Origin: Mucilaginibacter arboris
Lineage (GTDB): Bacteria; Bacteroidota; Bacteroidia; Sphingobacteriales; Sphingobacteriaceae
Direction of reading: 5' to 3'
DNA: 64,000 nt
Assembly: GCF_009754915.1 (NCBI RefSeq)
Contig: NZ_WPIK01000003.1
Coordinates: forward strand, 1-64,000
Of this stretch, positions 7,161 through 17,045 are shown one piece after another. Every line of letters begins with the position of its first letter. Position 1 is the first letter of the stretch. The translations under genes were made by a program, and so were the position numbers. The notes under the pieces are model-generated. The model did no database searches and was not told the origin of the DNA. It saw only the letters and a list, made by a program, of their open reading frames with translations.

Positions 7161-8429
7161 TTAGTTGGAAGCCCGGGATCGGCTTGAACTGCTGCTGTGT
7201 TTACGGCCTCTTAAATTTTCGCCAGAACGGTTTCCTTTTCCACGGTTCTGGCTACTGTTAGTTTTGGGCTGAAGTTTTTGTGCCATTGTTCCTTGTTTTG
7301 GCGGATAAGGATGATCTGCAACCGGGATGGTTTTGTTAATCAGTTTATGAATGTCCTGCAAAAATTCGTGTTCTTCGATATCACAAAAAGAAAATGCAAT
7401 GCCGCTTGCACCGGCGCGGCCGGTACGGCCAATACGGTGTACATAAGTTTCGGGAATGTTAGGCAATTCGTAATTAATTACGTGCGTTAATTCATCTACA
7501 TCAATTCCACGTGCGGCAATATCGGTAGCCACTAAAATGCGCGTTGTTCTTGCCTTAAAGTTGGTTAAAGCACGTTGCCTTGCATTTTGCGATTTATTTC
7601 CGTGGATCGCTTCTGCTGTAATATTCGCTTTTTGCAAATCTTTTACCACTTTATCTGCACCATGTTTGGTTCTGGTAAAAACCAACGCTGTCTCAATTGA
7701 TTTATCTTTCAGCACATGCAGCAGCAAATCCTTTTTATTGCTTTTTTCTACCATAAAAACAGCTTGCTGAATGGTTTCTGCCGTGGATGAAACCGGCGTA
7801 ACTTCAACTTTTTCCGGCTGATGTAAAATGGTATCTGCCAGGCTTTGGATTTCTTTTGGCATGGTTGCCGAGAAGAAAAGCGTTTGGCGATTTTGAGGCA
7901 GTTTTGCAATTACTTTTTTTACATCGTTTACAAAACCCATGTCCAGCATACGGTCTGCTTCGTCTAAAACTAAAATCTGAACGTGTTGCAGGTTTACAAA
8001 ACGCTGGTTCATTAAATCCAGTAAACGGCCAGGAGTAGCAACCAAAATATCCACGCCCCTCCTTAATGCTTCTGTTTGTGGATTTTGTGATACACCGCCA
8101 AAGATTACCAGATGTTTTAATCCCGTATTTTTTCCGTAAGCTTTAAAGCTTTCTTCGATCTGGATGGCCAGTTCGCGTGTTGGCGTTAAAATTAACGATT
8201 TAATCGTTTTTTGTTCTTTGTGCTGCTGTTTTTGCTGATATAAAAGCTGCAAAATAGGAATAGCAAAAGCGGCAGTTTTTCCGGTTCCGGTTTGGGCGCA
8301 GCCTAATAAATCTTTTCCTTTTAAAATTAGCGGGATAGATTGTTCCTGAATAGGAGTTGGCTGTGTATAACCCTCGTGTTTTAAAGCCTTGAGGATAGGC
8401 TCAATTAAATTTAATTCGTCAAATAACAT
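7161..8429 (-). CDS. rhlE: DEAD-box ATP-dependent RNA helicase, RhlE type
   Basis: A 422-residue DEAD-box helicase. The Q-motif TQPTPIQEQSIP is near residue 20-30, motif I is AQTGTGKT, Ia PTRELAIQI, Ib ATPGRLLD, motif II DEAD, III SAT, IV/V ATDIAARGID and VI HRIGRTGR. After the helicase core comes a basic Ser/Arg/Gly-rich tail (about 380-422), as in RhlE proteins, likely for RNA binding. Predicted role: cytosolic ATP-dependent RNA unwinding in ribosome assembly or RNA decay. The start at 8429 gives the expected N-terminus LFDELNL. It is transcribed alone. RhlE and other DEAD-box subtypes are hard to separate by motif, so the symbol is a best fit. Confidence 0.92.
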   Translation of the reverse strand: MLFDELNLIEPILKALKHEGYTQPTPIQEQSIPLILKGKDLLGCAQTGTGKTAAFAIPILQLLYQQKQQHKEQKTIKSLILTPTRELAIQIEESFKAYGKNTGLKHLVIFGGVSQNPQTEALRRGVDILVATPGRLLDLMNQRFVNLQHVQILVLDEADRMLDMGFVNDVKKVIAKLPQNRQTLFFSATMPKEIQSLADTILHQPEKVEVTPVSSTAETIQQAVFMVEKSNKKDLLLHVLKDKSIETALVFTRTKHGADKVVKDLQKANITAEAIHGNKSQNARQRALTNFKARTTRILVATDIAARGIDVDELTHVINYELPNIPETYVHRIGRTGRAGASGIAFSFCDIEEHEFLQDIHKLINKTIPVADHPYPPKQGTMAQKLQPKTNSSQNRGKGNRSGENLRGRKHSSSSSRSRASN

Positions 8430-8765
8430 GAAATGCTGTACTAAAATGTGCTAACACAACTGTATTAGCGGTCAGGTGATGTGCTTAAGATCAAAGCCGG
8501 TAATAGAGCGGGTAATAATAGTGCAAAGATACGTTTAATTTCTGTTTAGAAAATGAATGTTCTATTTTCTAATATCGTAGCCATTTTATTTTGATTTTCT
8601 ATAATTTGAAGTCAAGTCTTTCCCTTAGCTTACAACCAATCAAAGTTGTAGGTATTAAGGCAAATTGTCGCCTTCCAAATACACTCATAACCGTCCCCGC
8701 TTTCAATTTCTTTCATTTGCCCATGCTTTGTATTTCTTTGATGCGTTTCAGATTAAATTTAGCTA
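8430..8765. other. AT-rich gap without a recognisable gene
   Basis: The 336 bases between rhlE and the thioredoxin-like gene contain only short open frames without a family signature, and no 12-mer copy. I see no clear terminator. Confidence 0.5.
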
Positions 8766-10112
8766 TTATTTTATACCTGTTAAAAGACTTTCAATGTATT
8801 TTTCTGTTGCAGGATAAGATGGTAAAGGCCCTGACATCTTTATAATTTTAAAATCTTTATCAATGATAATTGTCCTTGGTAAAGACAGAATTTTATAAGG
8901 CAGCATCTGGGATTGTTCAGCAAAAAGTTGTAACCCTTGGGAATTTCTTTTTTTAAGGTTTTCTTTCCATTCAATCCTATTGTCATTTACACACAAAGCA
9001 ACAAAAGATATGTTAGGATTGTCAGCATATTTTTTCTTTATGTTTTCAAAAAATGGCATTTCTTCCAAACAAGGGCCACACCATGTTGCCCATAAGTCAA
9101 TAAAAATTATTTTCCCTTTTAAGCTACTTAATTTTACTTCATTGCTATTGATGTCATATGCGATAAAATCTTTAGCAGCGTCACCATTCCAGAATTGAGA
9201 TTTTAGGTTAAACGTTTCTTTAATAGCATTACGATAATTGCTATCTTTTATGGTGTCTATTTTCCCTTTTAACTTCAATAGCTTTTGTTTGTCTTCTATA
9301 GAATTAATCTGTCGAAATAATTCATGCGCATATTGCCAGTCCTTAATTTTGGAAACATCACTATTATTATCTTTAACTGAATCTAAAATTCTATAAGAGT
9401 TTTTACGAAAAGATTCTATTTTTAAAAAACTTGCATTTATAAGGCTCCTACAATATTTATTTAGATACTGCCCAGTTAAGCTATCAACCTCACCAAAGAT
9501 TTTTAATTGATTCTCTTGGGGAATCTTATTTTTATAAATAAAAATACCGGGTAAGAATTTAAAACTGTTAATTATATCAGCATCAATCCGTGCTTTTTCA
9601 AAAACAATAAAATCTTTAGACAGTAGCTTCGTTGAACTGAGTGTATCCCTCCTTTCCTGAGCTAATAATAGTATATTATCAATATTTTCTTTTATTGTTT
9701 TTTTTAAATTGAAACCTCCATCTAAATAAGACCCGGCCTTTGGTAAAGGAGTTGACCGAAGATAATTATTGGCAACTCTTGCAGAACCGTGAAATTCTGA
9801 TTTTAGAGGTTCTTTGTAATCTATCGTGACACTAAGTTTATCACCGGGAGAAAGATACATGACATTTCGGCCAAGCAGAAAATAGTTTGGTTGTTTTAAA
9901 GCAAACCTTATAGAAAAATATCCATTTTTATCGGGTACTAGTTCTCTTTCGTTATCTGGCAATCTTAAGTCTGCTAATTCTGAAAAATCTACTATAGTTG
10001 TTCTGGTGTTAAAATTTATAAGATGTCCAGTAATATAAACCTGCTGGTTATTCTGTGCATTAACTTTAGAAAATATAAATACAAATAAAATTATCGTTGC
10101 TTTTAATCTCAT
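8766..10112 (-). CDS. TlpA-like periplasmic thioredoxin-fold protein
   Basis: About 448 residues. The signal peptide is MRLKATIILFVFIFSKVNA, which puts the start at 10112; the longer frame to 10148 only adds an unlikely leader. The N-terminal part (VYITGHLINFNTRTTIVDF and on) resembles the DUF4369-type strand-rich domain often fused to TlpA domains in Bacteroidota. A helical middle region leads to a C-terminal AhpC-TSA/thioredoxin domain with FIDLWATWCGPC, the CxxC at about residue 345. It should act in the periplasm as a disulfide reductase or oxidase. Its substrate is unknown. Base composition is visibly more AT-rich than in rhlE and eno on either side, suggesting a separate origin. Confidence 0.88.
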   Translation of the reverse strand: MRLKATIILFVFIFSKVNAQNNQQVYITGHLINFNTRTTIVDFSELADLRLPDNERELVPDKNGYFSIRFALKQPNYFLLGRNVMYLSPGDKLSVTIDYKEPLKSEFHGSARVANNYLRSTPLPKAGSYLDGGFNLKKTIKENIDNILLLAQERRDTLSSTKLLSKDFIVFEKARIDADIINSFKFLPGIFIYKNKIPQENQLKIFGEVDSLTGQYLNKYCRSLINASFLKIESFRKNSYRILDSVKDNNSDVSKIKDWQYAHELFRQINSIEDKQKLLKLKGKIDTIKDSNYRNAIKETFNLKSQFWNGDAAKDFIAYDINSNEVKLSSLKGKIIFIDLWATWCGPCLEEMPFFENIKKKYADNPNISFVALCVNDNRIEWKENLKKRNSQGLQLFAEQSQMLPYKILSLPRTIIIDKDFKIIKMSGPLPSYPATEKYIESLLTGIK

Positions 10113-10246
10113 AATTACAAAGTTATTTTTAGTCTGATTAAAAAACATGATCGTTACCGAAAACAGTCATCTTCTTTCAAGAAGAAGCTTAGGGCGTAAA
10201 ATAACTATAATGGTAAAACAAACATATATTAATGATAAATTTACAA

Positions 10247-10272
10247 ACAAAAAGCCGGCTTTCGGCCGGCTT
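10247..10272 (-). terminator. intrinsic terminator of eno
   Basis: AAGCCGGC (10252-10259) pairs perfectly with GCCGGCTT (10265-10272) around a 5-nt loop. On the minus strand a TTTTTGTTTG tract follows, 25 nt beyond the eno stop. Confidence 0.88.
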
Positions 10273-10297
10273 AATACTTCTTTTAGCACTAAAAAAT

Positions 10298-11614
<1,317 letters not shown>

Positions 11615-11787
11615 TCAATCAAACTTAGTGTAAATAATACACCAATGCTTTTAACAAGCCAAATATACTAATTGCAAATATTTATATGGTAAAAGAAGTA
11701 GGTTTAAAAGCGTATTGTTAATGGGTAATAGTTAATAGCCATTGTTCCCGCTCATCGCCCTTACCTCATCGCTCATTCCTCTTCACC

Positions 11788-12891
11788 TCATTCCCATTTA
11801 AAAGTTTTTACAGCAATGGCATAAACAATAATTCCCCAGATGGCAAGAATTAAAAGCTGGTGGCCAACATCTGTTAAACCTGCGCCTTCAAAAGCAATTT
11901 TACGCATGGCATCATTTAAATAAGTTAAAGGAAGTGCTTTACTGATAGGTTGCAGCCAGGAAGGAAATGCACTGATGGAAAAAAAAGTGCCGGAAAGCAG
12001 GAATTGCGGCAACGTAACAATATTAGCAATAGGAGGGACGGAGCTTTCGTTCTTGGCAACTCCGGAAATAATAAACCCAAACCCCATAAAAACAATAACG
12101 CCGATTGCTGCCATAACCAGCATGTTAATTACAGTTGTAAAACCATGTATCAGCGTAAAACCAAAAGCGAAATGACCGATGAGGATGATAATTAAAGCAC
12201 CGATCAAAGCAAAAGTAATTCGCGCCAAAGCTTCACCTAAAACAATACTATAACGTTGCACAGGCGTAGCAAAAAAACGTTTGATAACCAAAGTAAGCCG
12301 CAAACTTAAAAACACGAAAGCTGTACCAAAAACGCCAGAACTAAGCAAAGAAAAACCTAATTGTCCGGGTAAAATAAAATCGATGGTTTTGTATTCCCGG
12401 CCTTCAACCGTTACTTCCTTTAATTCTGCAACCGGAGGAGGTGAACCTGGGGCATGTAAATTAATCTGGTAAAAAACGTTGTTTAGAAGCGATTTTAAAA
12501 TATTTCCTTTTTCCAGCGATGCTTTGGTATATTCTACATCAACAACATAAGCAGGAAGTTTGCCAGGATTGGTATGTATATCAATAATTCCATCTAAACG
12601 GCCTTTTTCCAATTCAGATCTCATTTCGGCAGCAGTTTCTGTTTCAACTAAATGGATTGCTTTAATTTTTGTTAAAGCCTGATAAATTGGGTTTTGCTGA
12701 TTGTTATCTTTTGCTACGCCAACATCAACCGTAATCCCTCCGCCTCCGATAAAACCAAAAACCAGAATAAAAATCAGCGGAAAAGCTAAAGTAAATACAA
12801 CGGAAGACGGACTGCGAAGGATGGAACGAAAGCTGGCTTTTGCCATTGCCAGCGTAGCTTTAAAATTACTGTAAGGTAGAGGTTGGTTCAT
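11788..12891 (-). CDS. ABC-2 type exporter permease
   Basis: A 367-residue membrane protein of the DrrB/YhhJ type. One helix near residues 28-50 (VVFTLAFPLIFILVFGFI) is followed by a large extracytoplasmic loop of about 130 residues, then five or six helices in the C-terminal half (from about 178 to the end). This is the type V exporter layout. The adjacent upstream gene on the same strand (115 nt away) encodes the matching ATPase, so the two form one exporter. Substrate unknown; drug, lipid or natural-product export would be usual for the family. The divergent PadR gene suggests drug- or stress-responsive control. Confidence 0.87.
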   Translation of the reverse strand: MNQPLPYSNFKATLAMAKASFRSILRSPSSVVFTLAFPLIFILVFGFIGGGGITVDVGVAKDNNQQNPIYQALTKIKAIHLVETETAAEMRSELEKGRLDGIIDIHTNPGKLPAYVVDVEYTKASLEKGNILKSLLNNVFYQINLHAPGSPPPVAELKEVTVEGREYKTIDFILPGQLGFSLLSSGVFGTAFVFLSLRLTLVIKRFFATPVQRYSIVLGEALARITFALIGALIIILIGHFAFGFTLIHGFTTVINMLVMAAIGVIVFMGFGFIISGVAKNESSVPPIANIVTLPQFLLSGTFFSISAFPSWLQPISKALPLTYLNDAMRKIAFEGAGLTDVGHQLLILAIWGIIVYAIAVKTFKWE

Positions 12892-13005
12892 AGAATTTAA
12901 GTTTGAGGTATCAGGTGTGAGCTTCTTTTATGTTACATATTTTATTTGAGAATGCTGTTTTTGCTACAGGCTGATGGCCCATACCTGTTAGCTCTTACCT
13001 GCATC

Positions 13006-13770
13006 CTACACTTCCCGCCAATCTTTCCCTGTCAACTGGATAAACACATCTTCCAGGTTAGCGCTTTTTACTTGTTTTTCACGTTCAAAACCTGATGCTA
13101 CCAATTCATCAATAAAATGATCGGGTGAATTTATACCAATAATTTTTCCGGTATCAACAAAAGCTACACGGTCGCACAAAACTTCCGCTTCATCCATATA
13201 ATGTGTGGTGATGACAACGGTAGTCCCGGTATCGCGAATACTGCGGATCAAATCCCATAAATTACGACGGGCCTGCGGATCTAAACCTGTGGTTGGTTCA
13301 TCCAAAAAAACAATTCTGGGATTATTAATAAGTGTTGTTGCGATAGAAAAACGCTGTTTTTGTCCGCCCGAAAGTTCTTTGTAACGTGCTTTTGCCTTAT
13401 CAGTTAAAGCCACTTTTGACAGCATTTCTATCGGATCAACAGCTATTCCGTACAAGCCAGAAAACAATTCAATCAGTTCGGTTAAGTTTAAATTTGGATA
13501 ATACCCTGCTGCCTGTAACTGTACACCGATTCTTTTTTTGATGCTTCCCGAGTCTTTATCTACCGAAAAACCATCTACAAAAACTTCTCCCGAAGTTTTA
13601 TTGCGCAGGGTTTCTAAAATTTCTAAAGTAGTTGTTTTACCTGCCCCGTTTGGGCCAAGCAAACCAAATATTTCTCCTTCAAAAACTTCAAAACTAATCT
13701 GGTCCACCGCAGTAAAATTATCATATTTTTTTACCAGGTTTTTTACGGTGATGATAGGCTTTTTACTCAT
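13006..13770 (-). CDS. ABC exporter ATP-binding protein
   Basis: A 254-residue ATPase with Walker A GPNGAGKT (about 38-45), signature LSGGQKQR (about 135), Walker B RIVFLDEP followed by TTGLD, and the switch His in VVITTHYMDEAE. The sequence is of the CcmA/DrrA/YhhG exporter class. It is the first gene of the pair with the ABC-2 permease downstream and powers that exporter at the inner face of the cytoplasmic membrane. The C-terminal 35 residues (KSANLEDVFIQLTGKDWREV) are the usual short tail of the class. Confidence 0.93.
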   Translation of the reverse strand: MSKKPIITVKNLVKKYDNFTAVDQISFEVFEGEIFGLLGPNGAGKTTTLEILETLRNKTSGEVFVDGFSVDKDSGSIKKRIGVQLQAAGYYPNLNLTELIELFSGLYGIAVDPIEMLSKVALTDKAKARYKELSGGQKQRFSIATTLINNPRIVFLDEPTTGLDPQARRNLWDLIRSIRDTGTTVVITTHYMDEAEVLCDRVAFVDTGKIIGINSPDHFIDELVASGFEREKQVKSANLEDVFIQLTGKDWREV

Positions 13771-13908
13771 ATTGTAAAGTTGAGCGAAGTAATCGAAAAA
13801 ATAATCAAATTATAGTAAAATGAATATATTTATTGGGTGTTTTTTAAGGATGAAAATGTTTAGGTCCCTTTAATGCTCCTGATGCTTTTTTATAAAAGGT
13901 ATATGTAA

Positions 13909-13941
13909 TTTGCTTACCTATTCCTTTTTCTTTTATATTTG
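13909..13941 (+). promoter_or_regulatory. promoter of the PadR gene, probably leaderless
   Basis: TTTG at 13909-13912, 21-nt spacer and TATATTTG at 13934-13941 match the Bacteroidota promoter. The ATG at 13947 begins 5 nt after the -7 box, so transcription would start at or within a base or two of the start codon. Confidence 0.6.
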
Positions 13942-13946
13942 TTTTT

Positions 13947-14285
13947 ATGAATGCAAGTCCGTTATTAAAAGGCACGCTGCAAACTATCATTTTGAAGTTA
14001 TTGGAAGATAATGACCGGATGTATGGTTATGAAATCAGCCAGAAAGTAAAAGAAGTTACTAAAGGCGAAATTGTGCTTACTCAGGGAGCTTTGTATCCGG
14101 CTTTACACAAATTGGAAGCGGATGGTTTACTGAAAACTTATACTGAAGTGGTAGATAACCGTGTACGTAAATATTACCACCTGACAGAAGAAGGTGAAAA
14201 AGATGTAGTTAACAAAATGAAAGAAGCGCAGGATTTTATTGAGCAATTGCAATCGATCTTAAATTTAAAACCTGATTTATTATGA
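13947..14285 (+). CDS. PadR family transcriptional regulator
   Basis: A 112-residue winged-helix repressor. The pattern LLKGTLQTIILKLLEDNDRMYGYEI (start near residue 5) and the following LTQGALYPALHKLEADGLL, then YYHLTEEG, are classic PadR. There is a short C-terminal helix for dimerisation. It is divergent from the ABC exporter genes and overlaps by ATGA the next plus-strand gene, a membrane protein that is now broken. PadR proteins commonly repress neighbouring transporters and themselves until a toxic ligand binds, so control of the exporter at 11.8-13.8 kb is a reasonable inference. Confidence 0.93.
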   Translation: MNASPLLKGTLQTIILKLLEDNDRMYGYEISQKVKEVTKGEIVLTQGALYPALHKLEADGLLKTYTEVVDNRVRKYYHLTEEGEKDVVNKMKEAQDFIEQLQSILNLKPDLL

Positions 14286-14959
14286 AACCAAGCTTGCAAC
14301 AGGAAGAAAATTTAAGAACATACTTGCGAAAAGAATTGCTTTATCGGGAAACATACTAAGAAGTTTACGATCATATTTTGACTGCACTGGAACAAAAGCC
14401 TTCTGAAATTTCTTTTCAAGATGCTGTTAATACAATTATAAATAATGACTTCGGCGGAGGAAAAGGTTTGGTAGAGATGGAAAAGAAATGTTATGAATCT
14501 GTTGTAGATGAAATGCTTGGCCAACAATGGAATTACCTTAAATCCAACTTCAAATTTCCAAACTTGTTTTATACTTTGATACTGCTTTTAACATTTTATT
14601 TTGTTGTTTCCAACATTCCATTTGCTCCTTTTATCATAGCTTTTTTACTTACAACCATAGTGGTGGTTTCTATTCTTACACTTGCAAGGTATTTTTATAT
14701 CGGGTATTTTACACTTGATACTAAAAATTCTATAAAGGATAAAATCATAGCAAGAATAGCGTCAATACCAGGAATGCTAATTCATCCGGGAATTATTTTT
14801 GTTTGGAGTTTTTTTTTAAATAGAAATACGAATAAGCTTAATTTACTGGTAACTAATCATGCTGTTATTGTCGCAATTTTCATATCCATGTTTATCTTGT
14901 ACATTATTTCTTTTATCAGACTAAACAGACAAGAGTTTAAGGTTTATATGATAAAGTAA
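14282..14959 (+). pseudogene. PadR-linked four-helix membrane protein interrupted by a nonsense codon
   Basis: The frame opens with ATG at 14282, overlapping the PadR stop as ATGA, and reads EENLRTYLRKELLYRETY before TAA at 14357-14359. Without any frame change it continues EVYDHILTALEQKPS and runs to 14959. A single G to T change of GAA explains the stop. The N-terminal part resembles the HAAS-type helical domain often encoded beside PadR; the rest has about four hydrophobic segments (residues 75-225 of the restored protein). A TTG at 14378 could restart translation, giving 193 residues. So this is either a recent pseudogene, a restarted shorter protein, or a sequencing error. Confidence 0.8.
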
Positions 14960-14977
14960 TTTGTTTTTTTATTCATT

Positions 14978-15487
14978 TTAATGATTTCTTTTCATCTCTC
15001 GCATCATTTCTCCATAACTTAAACCGTTAACGCTGGCATTTAAAGTTGCAGTTAACCGTTTGGTGCGTGTTGCTTCCGTTTTTGCTTCGTTTATCCACTT
15101 AAAATAATAATGCTGGTGCGATTTGGGCAAGCGGTTAAAGTTTTGCAAAGCTGCTGGTTCATCAGCAAAACATTCGGCCAAATCGTCCGGCATTTCCATT
15201 TTAAAGTCTTTGTCTTCTTCTAATTGCAGCTTTACCATGGCGCCTTTTCGTTTGCCTAAAGCTTTGCGCAATGCTGCTTTTACCGGCAAAATAAAATCGC
15301 CTTCACCCATCGGTATCAAAGCCATTCCATTAATCGCTACGCTGTCTAAAAAACCTTTTACCCGAAAGCTTAACTTGTTATCTGCTTTAATTTCGCAAGC
15401 AATAGCCGAAGGAATATGAAGATAAGTCCAGCCGGTTTTCTCGCCTTTTTCTGCAAATTGCAGTAGGGTTGCTGCTAATTCAACCAT
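14978..15487 (-). CDS. YdeI/OmpD-associated family protein with DUF1905 domain
   Basis: A 169-residue cytosolic protein. Residues 1-95 form a DUF1905 beta-barrel-like domain (GWTYLHIP, the FRVKGFLD strand, LPVKAALRKALGK). The C-terminal part from about 100 (LAECFADEPAALQNFNRLPKSHQ, then Y..WI..AKTEATR..RL) is the YdeI/OmpD-associated motif, whose conserved 'P.s....y..WI..AK....R..Ri' block is clear. The family is linked to bacteriocin or polymyxin tolerance in enterobacteria, but its chemistry is unknown. The gene is convergent with the membrane pseudogene. Confidence 0.9.
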   Translation of the reverse strand: MVELAATLLQFAEKGEKTGWTYLHIPSAIACEIKADNKLSFRVKGFLDSVAINGMALIPMGEGDFILPVKAALRKALGKRKGAMVKLQLEEDKDFKMEMPDDLAECFADEPAALQNFNRLPKSHQHYYFKWINEAKTEATRTKRLTATLNASVNGLSYGEMMREMKRNH

Positions 15488-15518
15488 ATCTTTTTTAAAA
15501 ATGCTTTTCTTTTGGTGA

Positions 15519-15530
15519 ATGCTTCTTTTA
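15519..15530 (+). repeat. 12-mer repeat copy
   Basis: Exact copy between two minus-strand genes, 31 nt upstream of the YdeI-like start and 31 nt after the stop of the VOC gene. The tail is TCAGGTAATTTTT. Confidence 0.8.
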
Positions 15531-15561
15531 TCAGGTAATTTTTAAGGAAGCTTCCGGGTAG

Positions 15562-16023
15562 CTAAAATTTATCAGTATTTACTTCAATCCAGTTATTGTC
15601 CGGGTCTTGAAAGTAAATTTGTTTTACGCCATCGGGCCTCAATTCCGGCGATTTACTGTTACCGGCCCAGTTGCCATATTTAACCTTCAGTTGATCCAGG
15701 TGCGCCGTAAACTCCTCTAAAACCGGAACATTAAAAGCCAGGTGAATATTTATATCGCGTTTTATAATTTCTTTTGCACCTTTTACAATATGCAATTGGG
15801 TATGCGGGCCTATGCGCAGCCAAACGTGGCGGCCATCATGAAAAGGTTCCGGTATTTCCTTTAATAACATTACATTTTTATAAAAATCGGTACTCTTTTG
15901 TAGGTCAACAACATAAACAGTGATGTGATCGACCGTAGGGCTAATTTGCGCAGTGGCTGTATTTTTTAAGAAAGGCAACAAAGCAAACAGTAAGAAAATG
16001 CAAGTAAAAAAAGCTTTTTTCAT
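15562..16023 (-). CDS. exported VOC (glyoxalase/dioxygenase fold) protein
   Basis: A 153-residue protein with an N-terminal signal peptide (hydrophobic stretch, cleavage likely after TATAQ near residue 26). The mature part is a vicinal oxygen chelate domain: VDHITVYVVDLQKSTDFY, then LRIGPHTQLHIV, INIHLAFNV and IYFQDPDNNWIEV, with the final Glu and the first His as likely metal ligands. An export signal on a VOC protein is less usual and suggests periplasmic action. Substrate unknown. Confidence 0.88.
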   Translation of the reverse strand: MKKAFFTCIFLLFALLPFLKNTATAQISPTVDHITVYVVDLQKSTDFYKNVMLLKEIPEPFHDGRHVWLRIGPHTQLHIVKGAKEIIKRDINIHLAFNVPVLEEFTAHLDQLKVKYGNWAGNSKSPELRPDGVKQIYFQDPDNNWIEVNTDKF

Positions 16024-16062
16024 CAGGTATAAATTGGTTTGATAAAGATAGTTGGAAAATTA

Positions 16063-16980
16063 TCAGCAATCAAAATCCATCTTGGCCAAATCAAAACCAT
16101 TGCCCCAACGTTCTTCAATTCCTAATCCAAACAACGCAAAATCATATTTCACCGGATCTTGCGGATCAAACTCCCGCAACTTTTCCGTCAGCTCCAAAGC
16201 TGTTTGCCAGTCGGTTTGTTTTCTGTTGATGAGTTTCAGTTTCCGGGCTACGCGGTCGACATGCAGATCACAGGGACAAATTAAATTGGCCGGACTTATT
16301 TTGTTCCAGATACCGAAATCAACACCTTGATTATCTTTCCGGACCATCCAACGCAAAAACATGTTCAAGCGTTTGCAGGTAGATTTTTGTTGGGGAGAAG
16401 AAACATGTTTGATGGTGCGGCGAGGGAAATCGGGCAGTGAAAAAAAGTAAGCACGAAAATGGTCCAGCATCGTTTCAGCATTGATGTCAGGCCGGGCCAA
16501 ATGCTGTGTATAACAAACCGGAGAAGAATTTTCTATGGTAAAAGAAGCATCCGCCGTTTCATCCATAAAACCTTCCCTGAAAACTGCTGTTTTTTTGATG
16601 CTGGTTACAAAAGGTAAAAAAGCATCTTCCAACGTTTCATACTGCTGATAATGCTGTTTAAAAAAAGCAACAAAATACAGCAGGTCAGTATCGTTAAATG
16701 TGCGGTGTTTAAACCCCAATAATGCTTTTAAATCCGTTTCCTGATGGTTTAAAATATAGTCAAAAGGGGAACCATCCATTCGTTCTATCAATTCATTACA
16801 CTTATTAATGATTGTTTTCCTTTGTCCCCAAGCTAATATGGCTGCAAAAAAAGCCATAATCTCCATATCCTGCTTTTTGCGGAACTGATGCGGAATAATG
16901 ATAGGATCGTTCTCAATAAATTCAGGCCGGTTGTATTGAATTACTTTTTCATCAAGGAAAAGTTTAAGGTTTTGAATCAT
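16063..16980 (-). CDS. TIGR02757 (DUF2400) family protein
   Basis: A 305-residue protein of the TIGR02757 family, recognised by EFIENDPIIIPHQF near the N-terminus, MEIMAFFAAILAWGQR, FKHRTFNDTDL and the C-terminal LNMFLRWMVRKD and CPCDLHVDRVARKL. The family is nearly all Bacteroidota and delta/epsilon-proteobacteria; its fold is reminiscent of HhH DNA glycosylases, but no activity is established. It is presumably cytosolic. Codons near residue 145 are an exact minus-orientation 12-mer copy (16539-16550), encoding DASFTIE-type residues. Monocistronic. Confidence 0.93.
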   Translation of the reverse strand: MIQNLKLFLDEKVIQYNRPEFIENDPIIIPHQFRKKQDMEIMAFFAAILAWGQRKTIINKCNELIERMDGSPFDYILNHQETDLKALLGFKHRTFNDTDLLYFVAFFKQHYQQYETLEDAFLPFVTSIKKTAVFREGFMDETADASFTIENSSPVCYTQHLARPDINAETMLDHFRAYFFSLPDFPRRTIKHVSSPQQKSTCKRLNMFLRWMVRKDNQGVDFGIWNKISPANLICPCDLHVDRVARKLKLINRKQTDWQTALELTEKLREFDPQDPVKYDFALFGLGIEERWGNGFDLAKMDFDC

Positions 16981-17045
16981 GAGGATGATTAAGTTTGTAC
17001 TTTCAATGGATAGTAAATTACTGGCTTATTTAAAATTAAACAGCA

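Noticed and set aside
11660-11690. Promoter of eno
   Set aside because: TATATTTG is present at 11660-11667 on the minus strand, but no -33 TTTG lies 19-21 nt upstream, so I do not call it as a feature.
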